A stretch of DNA of 64,000 nt from Drosophila miranda (lineage: Eukaryota > Arthropoda > Insecta > Diptera > Drosophilidae): assembly GCF_003369915.1 (NCBI RefSeq), contig NC_046676.1, forward strand, positions 22,426,001-22,490,000, written 5' to 3'. The position numbers and the translations under genes are program-made. Shown in pieces: positions 35,521 through 47,808 of the stretch (position 1 is its first letter; every line of letters starts with the position of its first letter). Under the pieces are notes generated by a model. That model worked only from the letters and a program-made list of their open reading frames with translations, had not been told where the DNA came from and searched no databases.

Positions 35521-38500
35521 ACTTCCTCCCATGACAGGACCTGAAATTGAGATTGGGGTTGGGTTCTTCATGGTTTGCATATGCTGTGGAGAACACACAC
35601 AAAATTTTCTATGTCAAGTGTTGTTCGAAAGTTGTTTTCAGCTTGACTTGGTTTCCTTTTGGCCCCACAACCCCGCTCCTCTCCATAAATGTAATCAAAA
35701 ATGTATTCAAATTGTTTTTATGGCGGCCGTGTTTAAACTTTTTGACGTTTCGCACATACATTTTTGATATATGTGTCATGCACGGTGATATGGTGCGGAA
35801 AATTACTTTGGATTTTAATGAGTGTCTGCTGATTTCAGTTAAGATGCGGCTTGGTTTTGGGAGCTAAAGACAGTCAAGGGAATACACCAGCTGACAAGCA
35901 GTAGTCCTACGATTCTTCCGCCTCCAATGACCATATTGAAATCTTTGAAAGCTCTTCAAAATAAAGCCATTCAGGAAAAACACCTACGACATAAACATTT
36001 CCTAATCAGCCCCAGAGTCGACAGGTTTTGACCCTTCAAAAGTGAGCGTGGGACATATGAGCTTAGCCCCGGTCTTGGCCTCTTCGGAAACTACAAATTT
36101 TCCAAGAGTTTGCACTAAAAAGCAATTAAAATTTTACACGACCATTTGCGCAAGACAATTATGAGGACCACATGCCCTGCTCTTGGGGCGCCCGGCCAGG
36201 AGAAGTAACGAGCCCAGCAACCATCTAGAACAAGTCCAACGTCAACATTATGCCAAGACAATAAAACGACAGCGAGAGCCGCCAGGGAGAGGTGGAGATT
36301 TGTTGGCCACATGCCACACACTCGGGAATGGAGATGGAGCCAGGCAGGGTATGGGGGTACAGGTGGAGGTGGAGAAGAGTTCTTAGCTCGGGACCGCCCG
36401 TTGCTTAACTGGCAGTCATACCTACGAGGCATAACACCCAACAATTTCCACACATTTACGACACTGCCCAGGTACGGCGGAGTACGGACACAAATTTCCA
36501 AAGCGCCAGGCGACCGCACACAAAAAAAAAAAGAAAATATGTCCAGGAAAAAAGCGCCCACTGCAAATTGAATTGTAACCAAAGTCGAGCCACGATAGAG
36601 GACACAGAAAGTAACGAACGTAGCAAAAAAAAAAATAGTATATAGAAGCGGTGTATGAAAACTCGAGGGGCGTAGGTTATGGCTAAGCAAGGACTGACCA
36701 AAAGTCCACCGAGAGAAAAAAAAATAATACGTAGGTGTACAGTAAAATCTTTGAGCAATCTATTGGTCTGGAAAATCTAGAAATTGTATTCAAACACAGG
36801 AAGAGCTCTACTGAGCTCTCTATTGGGCATTCCTTTTTCAACAAAGAATTTCATTGTATGCAAGGTTTTATTACAAAATCTATGATTGCACGAGTTGCAG
36901 AAGAACTCGTACTTACAGAGAACCACTACGGCAATAGGAAGCAGCAGTGCCCTTTATTTCTTTCAGTGCAGCGTGTTTTGGTTCGAATCCCATTAGTTGG
37001 CAGCAAGTTATGACTCTATTAAAAAAGCAACGCCTTGCTGCACTTGCCACCGTCGTTGCTGCCACCGCTGCCCCCGGCTGTCGCATGTTGGGACCGGGTG
37101 GGTCCCGGTCCCCATCCCCTGGGATGTGTTTGGCAATTTGGCGAGGCTTTGGGACCGACTCTAATAAACATTGGCAATATACCAATTGTGTCCGCAGCTG
37201 GGGCTTTGATTACAGCAACTAATAATTGTTCGATCGCAGATGTGTGTCCCCGTGCCCCAGGCAAATGAGGAGCTAACTTTAACCGAGAACTCAGCAAACG
37301 TTTTAATTGTGCTTGCAGTTGGGCCGGGAAGCTCGAATCAATTTAAAACGGGAAAGGGCCACAAATTGAAGATGACGTCTGCCGAGTAAGACCGCATTCC
37401 ATTAGCATCAGTTCGGACCGAGAAACATTTACCTCAAGGCCAATAATCTAATTCCTGGTCTGGCTAAAAGCCTGCTCCAGGCCATCCTCCGATGTTTAAA
37501 TTGTTTTTTTCGGGGTAATAAAAGTTTACCTGAACCGCAAAAGGGATACGCTCTTAACTGGGAATAAGAAACTCTGGAAAACCTACCGGTCACGGTATAC
37601 TCGGAGGGCGGATCGGGGTGGGATACCCTTAGATTGTGGTTGCACGCCTGATGCAATTTACGGCGCTTTGTTAAACGCTTCAACATGAAACTGAACGCTC
37701 AGAATGCTCCCTTGCACAGATAGTCGTACACGTGCTATAGGGAGGAACGGGCAAACAGAGGGGCTCGGACCAGCGGATGTACACGTTAAAGGCAACATCC
37801 GTTCTGGCCCAAGTTGCCTGGCTGGCCATAAACAAACTCAACGCTCTCCTCGACTCGACTGTAGTAGAGACTCTGGACTACAGACTGACCATTCCCGGGC
37901 AGCTATAAAACAATTTCGCATATGGCTCCCCAAGCCCAAACCCAAGCCCAAGCCCCTGCTCTCCTCCAGCAAACTTGCTACTTTGGTCCTGGGCCTGGTC
38001 CTGGGCTCGGCTTGCGGTCTGTCCACTTCCCTCCGCAATCCTTTTGCCACTCCTGGCATGCACCAACACCTGGTAAGCGCCTTTGTTGTGCTCAGGTAAC
38101 TCTGGGGAGTGTTGCATACTTTTTCCTCGACCTGAACTCAACTCGAACTCTTCTCCGCTCTGCATCCTGAATTGTTGTGGCTCTCCGTCTGCTCCTTCTT
38201 CCTCTGTCCACTGCTTTTTCAACTAGTTTTTCTACCAATATTTCCTGCCATTTTTTCCTCGGAAACTCTCCGATATTCAACGCTTTTGGCTTCTGGTAAA
38301 TATTATGCTAAGCTAAGGAATAGTTTTCGTTTTAATGCCAGAAATTGTTGCATGCTGTCCGTCGTCGTTTTTCGGTTGTGGTCTTGTGGCTCTGTGGCCG
38401 ATCCCCCGAGCCCACTAATTGAAGTGTGGGGCAAAAGTTTTTCTAATTAAAATCACAATAGAGATGCTTTCCTGTCTTTGCCATTGTCCTGGCTCCTGAC

Positions 38501-40777
38501 TGACCCCCCGCTTTGCTTAGCGAGGATTGAAAAGTGAAGAGTAAAGAGTGAAAAGCGTCAGGCGCTAAGCCGCGACTCCATCTCCCGCTGTCCTCTCCTC
38601 TCCTCCAGCATCCTGTCCTGCCCTGTCTTGCCCACACAATGCCCATTATGACATCGTTATGTGGCATCAACTTTCTGACTCATTAAAAGGTGAGGTGGCT
38701 TAAGGGTCGCTGGCAAAGGCTTGTTAAGAGCTGCTTCCCTCATAGTTGGGGTTGTGGCTGAACTTCTGGAGCTTTTATTAAAGCGCGGATTAGATAGAGC
38801 AATTTCATAATTGAAATGGAAGACGGTTGATGGCTTTGACTTTTGCTCTTTAAAGACAGTCAGGGCCAAAACCTTGTCTCAAGCGAGTCCTCATGGCTCG
38901 GCCAATTCACTTACGCCCTCGAGGACCTTTTGTGGTGGTGCCAAGATGTCGGATTACAGTAGAACTTTATTCATGTTCAATGAGTTGTCTATTGAGCAAC
39001 GATTTCAATGGTTCTGCCCTGGATGTCTTTTCGTTTTCTATTGCTTCAGGTTTCTAATATTTTTGATATTACAACATTTATTCCCAGAACATTTTGGCTT
39101 CTTTTGGGCACCAGAGATATCTGACTATTAGTGTTCTTTGAGACATCTATCCTGTAGATCTAAACTCTTTTATACTCGTAGTTATGCTTGGAACAAACCA
39201 CTTTTAGGAAACAAATCACTGATACTATCATGGGTATATCCACGTGAATGGGAAACACTTTCCATTCCATAAAACTTACTGCCTTTGTTGCAGCTTTTTC
39301 AAGGTCTTGGCTGCACCGGGAATCATATATCACAAGTCAATTTCCTCTGGCCATAAATCACGGGTATAGTGAAAATTTGCTTTGGGGATCCTGGGGACTG
39401 GGGCTCGCCATGCTCGTATACCATTTGTCTGGGCAGTTGGCATGCATCCGCACATCGCTCGTACGTTTGACAATTATAAATTGTAACCTTGCTGCCGTGA
39501 CATAATCGCGCTCGAATCCAATTTAGCCACGTGCAAGTGCAAGTGCAAGGGCAGGAGCGATTAATATTTTGTCTACCGATGATGAATGGGTCCCGGGCAA
39601 CTGCAGTGCGTCGGTGATTGAGTTATTGGCAGGAGGAACCGGTACCGGGGGACCGGGGGACCAGGACCGCACCAGGACCGCACCAGCACCAGAGCCAGGA
39701 CGATGCAAATATGATAACAACACCTACTACATGGCCACAGACTTGTAGTCGGTGCCTGGCCAACCATAGACAGGAATCCATTCCCCTCGGCTGCCCGTAG
39801 AGCACCAGCAGTAATAGCATTGACAACAACCTTTTGGCCAAGTTTATTGTGTTGGCATTAAACAAGACCCAGGGCACAATGGATGGCAGGGGGCTGGCTT
39901 TGCATCACTTATCCATGCAACGAGCCGTGCATGTTGAAACCAGTGGCCAGTGCCCAGTGCCCAGTGCTCAGAGTCAGACCCAGAGACAGAGACAGAGGCC
40001 TATTGTTTGGCCAGTCTTGGTCATGTTCGTTAAGTGGGTGCAGGAGGCGAAGGACTGCTTGCTCCCAGTACTCGTCGTTGCACAGTAATTACAAGCAGAC
40101 GCAGCCGCATCTCATCCTCTATGGCATATCTATCTGTCTCCGGCAGGGCAAGGACATGGTAAGTCCTGTCCGTCCCTCTACGGAGTAAATAAAACTGTGC
40201 AGACAATTAAGTTTGTTTTGCCTGTGCTCATTCTTTTTCACTCGTTCCACACTATGTCCCTCGCTCCGACTACCCCCCACAATCCAATTCTACGTTACGG
40301 TTATGGCCAAGTCGAGCGGGTAATGGGTTTCGGTCAGGTATGCTTTGCTCTGTTTCTGGCCAAGAAATTTTACTAATTGCTGTTACAGGATATGCATGCA
40401 ATTGACTTTTTCCTGGATGGGAAACTTAATTTTAGTTCAATTTTTAGGGTTTGTTTTAGGGACCAAATCGATACTCAATGATCCTTTCGATTAACAGAAC
40501 CAACATCAGCGGCGATAATTACCATAATCTCATAAGCTGACAGAAAGCAGGAGATCAAAGATTGTACCCCATCAAATCCATAGTTCTCACTCGCATTTCC
40601 TCTCTATTTCTTCACTGGATTGATGGCTAATAAAGGCAATTGCATCTGACAATGGGTCCTCCGTACACAGTTTTCGCCTAGTAAGAGCTCAGGTTTTCCA
40701 TTCACAATTTCCGTCTAGTAAGTCGTCAGGTTCTTCGATTGTCATTGATGACCTGCTCAACAAAAGCCAGCTTCTAC

Positions 40778-40804
40778 CTCTCTGCCTCTGCCTCTGCCTC
40801 TGCC
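40778..40804. repeat. (CTCTGC)n repeat
   Basis: Four tandem CTCTGC hexamers. Confidence 0.8.
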
Positions 40805-41052
40805 ACTGCGCTGTCCACTCTCAATCCGTTCCTATCCGTTTAGCTGACAGCGCCACCCATTCTCTCATTTACATTCAATTGGCAGCGTTCATTGGAGGAG
40901 AGAGAGTCGTGTTTGTGGGAGAGAAGGAGGAGGAAGAACCCAAACGAAACGTTTTTCTCGCTTTGTCTTTTGGCAATCGTTCGTTCTCCTTGTTGTTGTA
41001 CCGTTTTATTGTTTTGTTCCCGTTTTCTGATTTAATGAAATGATAACGTCGG

Positions 41053-41090
41053 AGAAGCAGAAGCAGAAGCAGAACCAGAAGCAGCAGCAA
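41053..41090. repeat. (GAAGCA)n repeat
   Basis: Tandem GAAGCA/GAACCA units followed by CAGCAG. It lies inside a 29-codon open frame from ATG 41040 that ends at a GTGAGT donor-like site at 41127, discussed among the findings. Confidence 0.75.
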
Positions 41091-42485
41091 GTGCAGCTGG
41101 CAGAAGCAACGGGATTATTACACTGGGTGAGTTTTTACAGACAATTACACTGGAAGAATTGATCGATTGACTTGCACAACTTCACTTAAAACCAAGAGTA
41201 AAATTAAGTTAAATATAGTAGGTACATATTTTACATATGTATGTGTAAGGTTGATTTCCCATTTCACTCAGTGTAGCCAATACGCCCTCTCTTTGACAAT
41301 CAATTTTGCAATCGAAAATGATATCCTGCCCTTGGCATTACCATTTCTTCAATGTGTGACTGTCCTACTGTTTCTTTAGCCCACATTTGTTATCGTTGGG
41401 CTAGTTGATTGTTTCCGTTTCACTGCTTCCACAGTCCTTCGCTTAGTTCTTTTGTATTCCTGTTTATTTCGCATCGCATTTTTCTTCTTTCTGGCTTTCG
41501 CTTTCATTTCGTGTTAATTACCAATTTAAATGCAAACTTAGCCCGCTTCCTGACGAAGATGAATGTGCAGGTCCTGACACTGGCGAACAAAGGCTACGTG
41601 TCCCATTGTTGGCTGACAAAACTTGTCAAGAGCTTTCTGCTTGACGCTTTTTTCAAGGTCCCTTCCAAAGTTGGCATTGGAGCGTTTCTGGGGCGGGCCA
41701 GTGATACTCGTAGGCGAATGGCTAATGTTCTTGCCTCTCATTTTTCACTTGGTTTGCCATTGAAGTTGGTTCAAGGCTAAAGGAGTTCTGGAAACCCTCC
41801 CAAGGAAAGTTCAATTCCACTTTCGAGTTTCAATTTGTTATTCCATTCCAGTCATTTTGCAGAACATCCATTAATCAATCAATCAAAACAGAGCGTTGAC
41901 AAACTGCAGTTCACTGCAGTGCACTGCACTGCACTTCATAAACAAGAAATGGCATACATAAATAACCCCATTACGAAGCTAATTACATTCAATAACAGTT
42001 TTATTGCTCTCCCAACAGAACAAAAATTGTGGCAAACGACCACGATATCGATCTCTGGACTGGTTGCGCCCCGACTTGTTGACAAGGGGCAATTACAGAC
42101 CAACAAAATGCATTGACAACGACCACTGCGACCAAGAAAATTTATAGAAAACTAGATAATTGAAAGCGAGTGGAGGGGCCCACGCAAAGCAAACACTGCA
42201 GTTGCTGGCCAACTGGTGCGCCAACTAACTGCAGAGACAGTCCGCTGAGTGCCGCCCACAGAAAAGTGCCAGATAGAGCTGGACAGACTGTACCTGGAAC
42301 GGGAGATCCCTGCTTGACCCAACTTTGCTCCCACACGAAGCTCCTTAAACTGTCTCTCTGGGTGTTGCCCACAGTCTGCTTTGTAATTAATTATTTGATA
42401 AAACTACAAGCATTAAGTCAATTAAAACTAAATTTATGCCAAACGTTATCTGATGCTGACAAAAGGCGTGATTTATGCGTTAGTG

Positions 42486-42506
42486 CGTGTGTGTGTGTGT
42501 GTGTGT
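42486..42506. repeat. (GT)n microsatellite
   Basis: A ten-unit uninterrupted GT run. Confidence 0.85.
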
Positions 42507-42928
42507 CCAGGTGAGAGAGCTGAGGTTTTCTCTTTTCTTTGTTTTTCTCTTTCGAAACTTTTTAAGCAAACTTATTTCCAGGCTCAATTCCAGTTCCAGT
42601 AGATGGAAGCTCAATTGTAGATCGCGGTCACAAGATCTTTCCTTCGCTTCGATACTTAGCATGTGAGAAAGTTGTACAAATATTTGAAGCAACCAAGTAC
42701 ATAGTTTTCCAGTGCTTGTCCCCATGACTGTTGGGTTAAATTTGCATATTTGTTGTAATCATTTATGCGCTTTGTTCCCCCTCACCCGACCCAAAAACTA
42801 ACCACCACAAAGAGCAATCAATCAAGAAAAAAAAACAGAAAAAGCAAAATCTCACCCCATGCGCAGTTGCAGGACCAGGATCCGCCAATTTAAACGCTCA
42901 TTAAAGGACAACCTACCGGACGGGGACT

Positions 42929-42956
42929 GGGAGCAGGGAGCAGGGAGCAGGGAGCT
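42929..42956. repeat. (GGGAGCA)n repeat
   Basis: Four tandem copies of GGGAGCA, in non-coding context. Confidence 0.8.
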
Positions 42957-43876
42957 GTTTCCCTGCCTGAATGGCAACTGGCTCGACAAGCTCTACAATT
43001 TGCTAATGTTGACGCCATTATTGTATAATTTTCGTCAAGTGGGCGGGGCAGTCGGCAACGGCGGCGGCGGCGGCGGCGGTGGTCGGTCATTTGTATAGCA
43101 AACCGCAAATGTCGGCCCGGCGCTGGCGTTTGCTTGCCTCTTTCTATATTTTCTGTTGCTTTCTTTTTTGACAGTTTCCGCGTCATTTTTCTATTGCAGG
43201 GCAGAGGGAGAGAATCACGCCGAAGTGGGATTGGGGCGGGCATTGGGGGACGGAGGTGCAAGCCAGACTTCGTCATTATTTTGGCATTATGTGTGTGCTA
43301 GATGGAGGGGAGAGACGGGTGGTTCCAGCAACTTTGGTCTCTTGCAAACATTCGTAAATGTCATTAACAGTTGTAACGGCTTTGGGGCACGCCCACACCA
43401 CAGAACTTTGTGCGGTGTGGCAGCAGCGAGGGGTGGCAGTGAGCAGGGGCATTTTTACACAAAATTACTTCTTTTATTCGTTGGCTGACATTCATCATCA
43501 TCATCAACCACATTTTGTGGCAAAAGGCATGAAATATGCTCCATCATACTTTATATTTGGATTCAACTTGAAATCAAGTTAAGGGCGATCTTGACCTTAT
43601 AGACATGCAAAGTCTGCACTTTAGTTTAAGCTTCATCTTTAAATAATCGACTAAGTTATATTCAAATTCTCCTTTTTAATTTTTACAGATATAATGCCTA
43701 CATTAGTCTCTAATTGATTTTCTCTTTTTGGTTCCATTTCAGCAAACAATTAACCCATTATCCAGATATTTCAGATAAGCAACCACTCAAAATAAAAATA
43801 TCCTTGACGATATCATCCAGATATAGAATAATGACAACCTTCGTTGTGCGTTCCTTTATAGTATAGAAACTACGAA

Positions 43877-43882
43877 TTTATT
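43877..43882 (-). terminator. Candidate poly(A) signal of LBR
   Basis: AATAAA on the minus strand about 375 bases after the LBR stop codon. No closer canonical hexamer was seen on that strand. Confidence 0.4.
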
Positions 43883-44255
43883 TAATTGATATTTAAATAT
43901 AAAAATTAGTTCCTATTCGTACGTGTATTATACAGAGAGTAATGAATATTTATGGCTTTTAAATCGTAAGCGTATATTAGCCCATTAAACAGACAGATTT
44001 TCATAGAGCTACAAGTGTGTGGGTTTAACTAAGCTTATTTAAGTGTTAAGTGTCTGTCGGTTGTACGTTGGTGAGAATAAAATCAAATTTTGTACTAAAA
44101 TCAATGAGAGATGGTGTTGTGTGTAATGGATGCACGAGTATTGATATATACAATTCGAAACACAATGTAAATCAATACAGAACTAAAGACGAAATTGTCA
44201 CAGAAATAAAAAAACAAAACTGAACTGAAAAATTCATAAATAATAGTGTTATCTC

Positions 44256-46541
44256 TTAGAAGACTCTCGGCAGAATGGAGTACCGCACCCGGGCGCAGTA
44301 GCGATTCCATGCAGAGTGGTAGCGCGCATGGTTGCGGGCATTCGAGCGCGTGGTGCGATGCAGAAGCACCAAGACTAGCAGTACCAGCCCCAGCACTGGG
44401 GGCCAAGCCAGACGCAGCGACATGGGTGCTGCCAGAGCCACCAAGGCAATGATGTCGCCCAAGTAGTTGGGCTGACGCACATGGCCCCAGAGGCCTGTCA
44501 GCAGGATGCGGTTGCCCTGGAAGGTGTGAATCGTCTCGATGTTGGAAAATATGGGGTTCTGAGAGTTAAGCCTGTACTTGTACTTGTAGGCGCTGCTGAA
44601 GCGCTTCACGCAGAGGCCGAGCAACAGCAGGGCGACGACTCCGATGGGGGCATACCAACAGGTGATGGGCACACGCTGATCGTAGAAGTATTTCGTGACG
44701 GCGGTCAGCAGGTAGGGAGTGGCGGCATAGCGCAGCAGCAGGAGGCAGCCGTAGCCCTCGTACTGCAGTTCGAAGGACGAGCTCAAATGGTGCTCAAAGA
44801 CAATCGCGTCGAGGACGTAGAGCAGCAGGCAGCTGGCCGAGAGCAATGTGGCCGGATCGTAGTGGGTATTGTTAATGTAATAGCGCGCCAAGGTGATCCC
44901 GTCCGTCATCGGATGTGGCTTTGGCCACTGCAGGGTCTGGTAGATGTAGCATGTCGCATACAGAAGGGTGCTAACCATGGACAGACGGTAGTAGTATTGC
45001 TTCCAGTCCACTCGTCCCATCCACTTGGGGTTCAGCTGCCTGCCGAGGGCAAAGTCCACTACAAAGTTGCCGGTGCGACCGTATTCGTTCGACACATTGT
45101 GCCTGAGCACATTGTACTTGGCGGTGTCCACGCGCCAATAGCTCCAGGCGGCCGCAACGAAAGCACTCACTATCCCAAAGATGCAGAATCGCAGATAGTG
45201 ACGCAGTATAAAGCTCACGACGGGATACTTCTTATACTCGGCATAGCCACCGGCTATGATCAGGACCATAGCCACTGCCAAAGAGTTGAATTTGTAGGTC
45301 TCCCGGGTGAGATGTACGCGCCGTCCCGGCAACAGGGCCACTAGCAGGAAGACAGCCACTTGGTATGCCACAAAGGCGCCTACTACTCGGATTTGGAAAA
45401 CCTGGCGCGCCAGATAGTTCCAGTCCACCAGAACCGCTAAATTAACGTTCTTGAATTGGCAATTGTTGCGCGCCGCGCAGCTCCAGGTGAGATAGTAGAC
45501 ACAAAAGGGCACCGCAACCAATAGGAGGAAGGCTCCCAGCCAGCCGCCAAACTCCTTAGGAGACTTCATCTGGCGACACGAGGTCTCTCCCTGATTGGCA
45601 GACTGAAGTGTGGCATTGAAGCTACGGAACTCATCTTCCTCCAGTTCATCCTCTTCGTACAGGTCCTCCTCCCCCGTTGAGTAGCTCTGCTTCGACGACT
45701 TCTCGTCTTCGTACACCGATCGCGACAAACTTCTACTATAGCGACTGCCATCGTCTGTGTTGGTGGCTTTGGTTCCGCCCAAACTAGAAAAGGTCTTCGA
45801 CACGGATCGCCGTAATCTCTCTGTGATGCGTTTGCGTATGGCGTCGATGTCCACTTCGCCCCCGCCTTCGGTGCGTATCTCAATGTGTTCAGTGGTTGTG
45901 CTGCTGCTGCTGTAGGTTTTCACCGCGCTGCTGCTGTTCACGGAGCTGGTGTTGAAGGATTTGTTGGGTGCACGGCTAGCGGTGTTGGTGGTAAGGGTCA
46001 TGGGCAAATTGCTGGTCGCTTGACGCACAGGCGACGATACCTGCAAAGAATGGACCGTGAATAGAGCTTCTCATGGATAATATCGCTTATCGAAGCTAAA
46101 GCACATTCTTTTCCTAATAATTCTCAGAATTCCAGGCAGGGCTGACCCTCGCTAAGATAAGGGCCCACCGATAGCGATTGAGAGTCTTGATAGCGACTTT
46201 ATTGACTGTTAAAACGGATTTACACTCACCTCTGGGACCTCTCTGATGGGTGTTGGCGACTTGACCGATGTCTTGACGGGCAGAGAGGAAGTCATCGGTC
46301 CGACCGAGGAGCGAGGACGGCTGGAGCGCCTTGTGCGCGGTGCCAGTTCCACTTCAGAGATCGGTTGAACGACCTTGTTGCGCGAGGGCGAGACACGTGT
46401 CCGGGTCGCAGGGCCAGTGGCGGCTGCTGCAGCTGCCACTGAGCCAGCCCGCCTGGTAACGGGCAGAAGGCTAGGCTGTGTGGAGGCGAGAGGTGCCGCT
46501 GCAGCCTCCTCGCGACGCGGGCGTCTCAGGCGTCGCTCCAT
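44256..46541 (-). CDS. LBR: Lamin B receptor (2 coding exons, 698 aa)
   Basis: Coding exons are 46541-46230 and 46040-44256; the 189-base intron has a GTGAGT donor and TTTGCAG acceptor and joins in phase 0 (…REVPE|VSSPVR…). LBR is an integral inner nuclear membrane protein that tethers lamin B and chromatin. The first 265 residues form the nucleoplasmic part: basic and Ser/Arg-rich (RRSSRPRSS), then Ser/Thr-rich, then an acidic run near 228-242. From about residue 269 come roughly eight membrane segments of the ERG4/ERG24 sterol-reductase fold, ending with the family signatures LTGLWGHVRQPNYLGD and a C-terminal NARNHARYHSAWNRYCARVRYSILP. The fly protein has been reported to lack sterol reductase activity. 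I chose the ATG at 46541 (MERRLRRPRR) because the fly N-terminus has this basic start; an in-frame ATG at 46583 exists. Two DRE-like GATAGCGA sequences lie in the intron (46169-46195). Confidence 0.95.
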
Positions 46542-46954
46542 ATCAGATTTATATGATTTCTGGCCAAAAACGTGCTGTAACAAAGTACCGATATTTGTGT
46601 ATGCATTAATATATGTATAAAGGCGAGTGCTATATTTTATTTATAGTTATCGTACACACACACACAGCCGCAGAGGGCGGAGAAAACTATTTATTTGTGT
46701 CTGCAGTTTGGCGCGCTGAAAACGAGCCCCGTCTCAGAGCGACTGTACCCGGCAACCGCGGCAAAGCTGCGCAAGGGCTGGACGCTCTCTTCGTCGTATC
46801 GCCGTATCGCTCTGATCCTTCTGCTTCTAATCTTCAAATAATTGTTCTACTTACTTTTTCCTTTAATTTTTAATTGATTTATGGATACGTTCACATATAA
46901 TGCTGCAAAAAGCCACTCGAAAAAAAAGACGCGCGTCTGCGGCGTTGTTGTAAA

Positions 46955-46964
46955 CAGTGTGACC
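46955..46964 (-). promoter_or_regulatory. Motif 1 (M1BP site) upstream of LBR
   Basis: The minus strand reads GGTCACACTG, an exact match to the Motif 1 core of TATA-less fly housekeeping promoters. It lies about 410 bases upstream of the LBR start codon, so a leader exon or a long 5' UTR is implied. Confidence 0.6.
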
Positions 46965-46995
46965 CTTGATTTGCAATATATGACCGTATGACCCT

Positions 46996-47127
46996 CAGAA
47001 ATATACCAAAATACACCGTCTCATTATTAAAATATACCAACGAATTCAAGTTATACTATACATATTCCCTGTTTTTGAAATTCCGTCGAATATTACTAGC
47101 TAGATAGGACTTTCAGCCCTGCCCTAC
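46996..47127 (+). repeat. Dispersed repeat, copy A
   Basis: About 130 bases alignable, with gaps, to 53870-54006 in the same orientation. Shared blocks are AAATACACCGT, CTCATTA, AATATACC-like, GACGAATTCAAGTT/AACGAATTCAAGTT, and ATTCCGT followed by TATTACTA. Coding capacity is absent. It resembles the many short decayed elements with ATATACC motifs near fly promoters. Confidence 0.6.
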
Positions 47128-47600
47128 TTGACTGGCTTGTTTTAAATACTCCCTTTTTATGTGCGGCCGAAGGTTCTGTTGTAAAAGAGCGCGGAAAGCT
47201 CGCGTTGCGATTATCGTGTTCTGGCATTTTGTGGTGTTCGCCGCCTTCGCGTTTAACAGCACAGAATGTTTTTTTAGCAATCGAATGTTGGTCAGCGGTT
47301 TTATTTCACATAAATGCAATTCAAATCAGTTAAAAGCATGAATATTTTTTATTTTTGTTCAAGGTATAACCCCGTGAACCAAATATCATTCTGTGGTATG
47401 CAAGATTCTTATTTAAAAACGCGCCAATAGTTATCAAGTCTATCGAATAGTACAGATACCAACAGCTCTAGAACACTTCTTAACAGCATTGTACCAGACT
47501 TTTCTGTATTTTTTAGCACATTCTGGCCACCCTCATACACATAACAAAAGACAGGAAAAAAATTTAAATTAATACAGAATTTGCGAATATTTTCCTGTCA

Positions 47601-47612
47601 TTCAAGAACAAT
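47601..47612 (+). other. Tango11: End of the Tango11 leader exon, donor at 47613
   Basis: The sequence AACAAT|GTAAGT gives a strong donor at 47613. A likely acceptor lies before the start codon, at CCCCCAAG near 47774 or GAGGCCCAG near 47785. This leader intron is an inference from splice consensus only. Confidence 0.35.
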
Positions 47613-47808
47613 GTAAGTAGACACAGACACACGCACAAGACAGGAGCAACGAACTCGCATTGCAAAATGTTGCACAACCAAAATTCCATGTCCTAATTTG
47701 TTCTGAAAACGTCTCTCTCACCGCCTCCTCAAAACTGAACAAAAAAAAACATCGATTGCTGTTAAATCCCCCAAGAAGAGGCCCAGACCCCCCGAGCGAA
47801 CCCGCCAG

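Larger units (their letters stand above)
28300..43870. other. 15-kb gene-poor stretch
   Basis: No exon supported by both coding character and splice signals was found. It holds many simple repeats (listed separately), TATACCC-like tails near 28975, and long A/T-rich or GC-rich patches. Open frames in it are short, biased in composition, and overlap each other on both strands. Its likely content is intergenic or intronic regulatory DNA. Confidence 0.4.
46542..47580. promoter_or_regulatory. Divergent promoter region between LBR and Tango11
   Basis: About 1 kb separates the start codon of LBR (minus) and the leader of Tango11 (plus). It contains a Motif 1 site in LBR orientation (46955-46964), a CA-rich stretch at 46654-46668, a diverged dispersed repeat (46996-47127), and the sequence TGTATTTTTTAGCACATTCTGGCCACCCT before the Tango11 leader. 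No extra coding exon was recognised. Confidence 0.5.

Noticed and set aside
36115-36690. 191-codon minus-strand frame with many hydrophobic residues
   Set aside because: Phe/Leu/Val bias comes from A-rich plus-strand sequence; a competing frame overlaps and no splice or domain evidence exists.
36980-36990. GGTTCGAATCC, a perfect tRNA B box
   Set aside because: No A box, acceptor stem or anticodon arm is found at the right distance on either strand.
37704-38099. 131-codon plus-strand frame with a hydrophobic LATLVLGLVLGSACG segment
   Set aside because: It follows a PKPKPKP low-complexity run, lacks an acceptor at its start and has no recognisable domain; the donor-like GTAAGC at its end may be chance.
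38942-38952. CAAGATGTCGG, shared with the miR-31 family
   Set aside because: Only an 11-base match, with no hairpin partner in the flanks.
44481-45344. 287-codon plus-strand open frame opposite LBR
   Set aside because: It is the antisense shadow of the LBR membrane domain. The LBR frame has family signatures, while this one has Gly/Val/Gln-rich composition and no domain.
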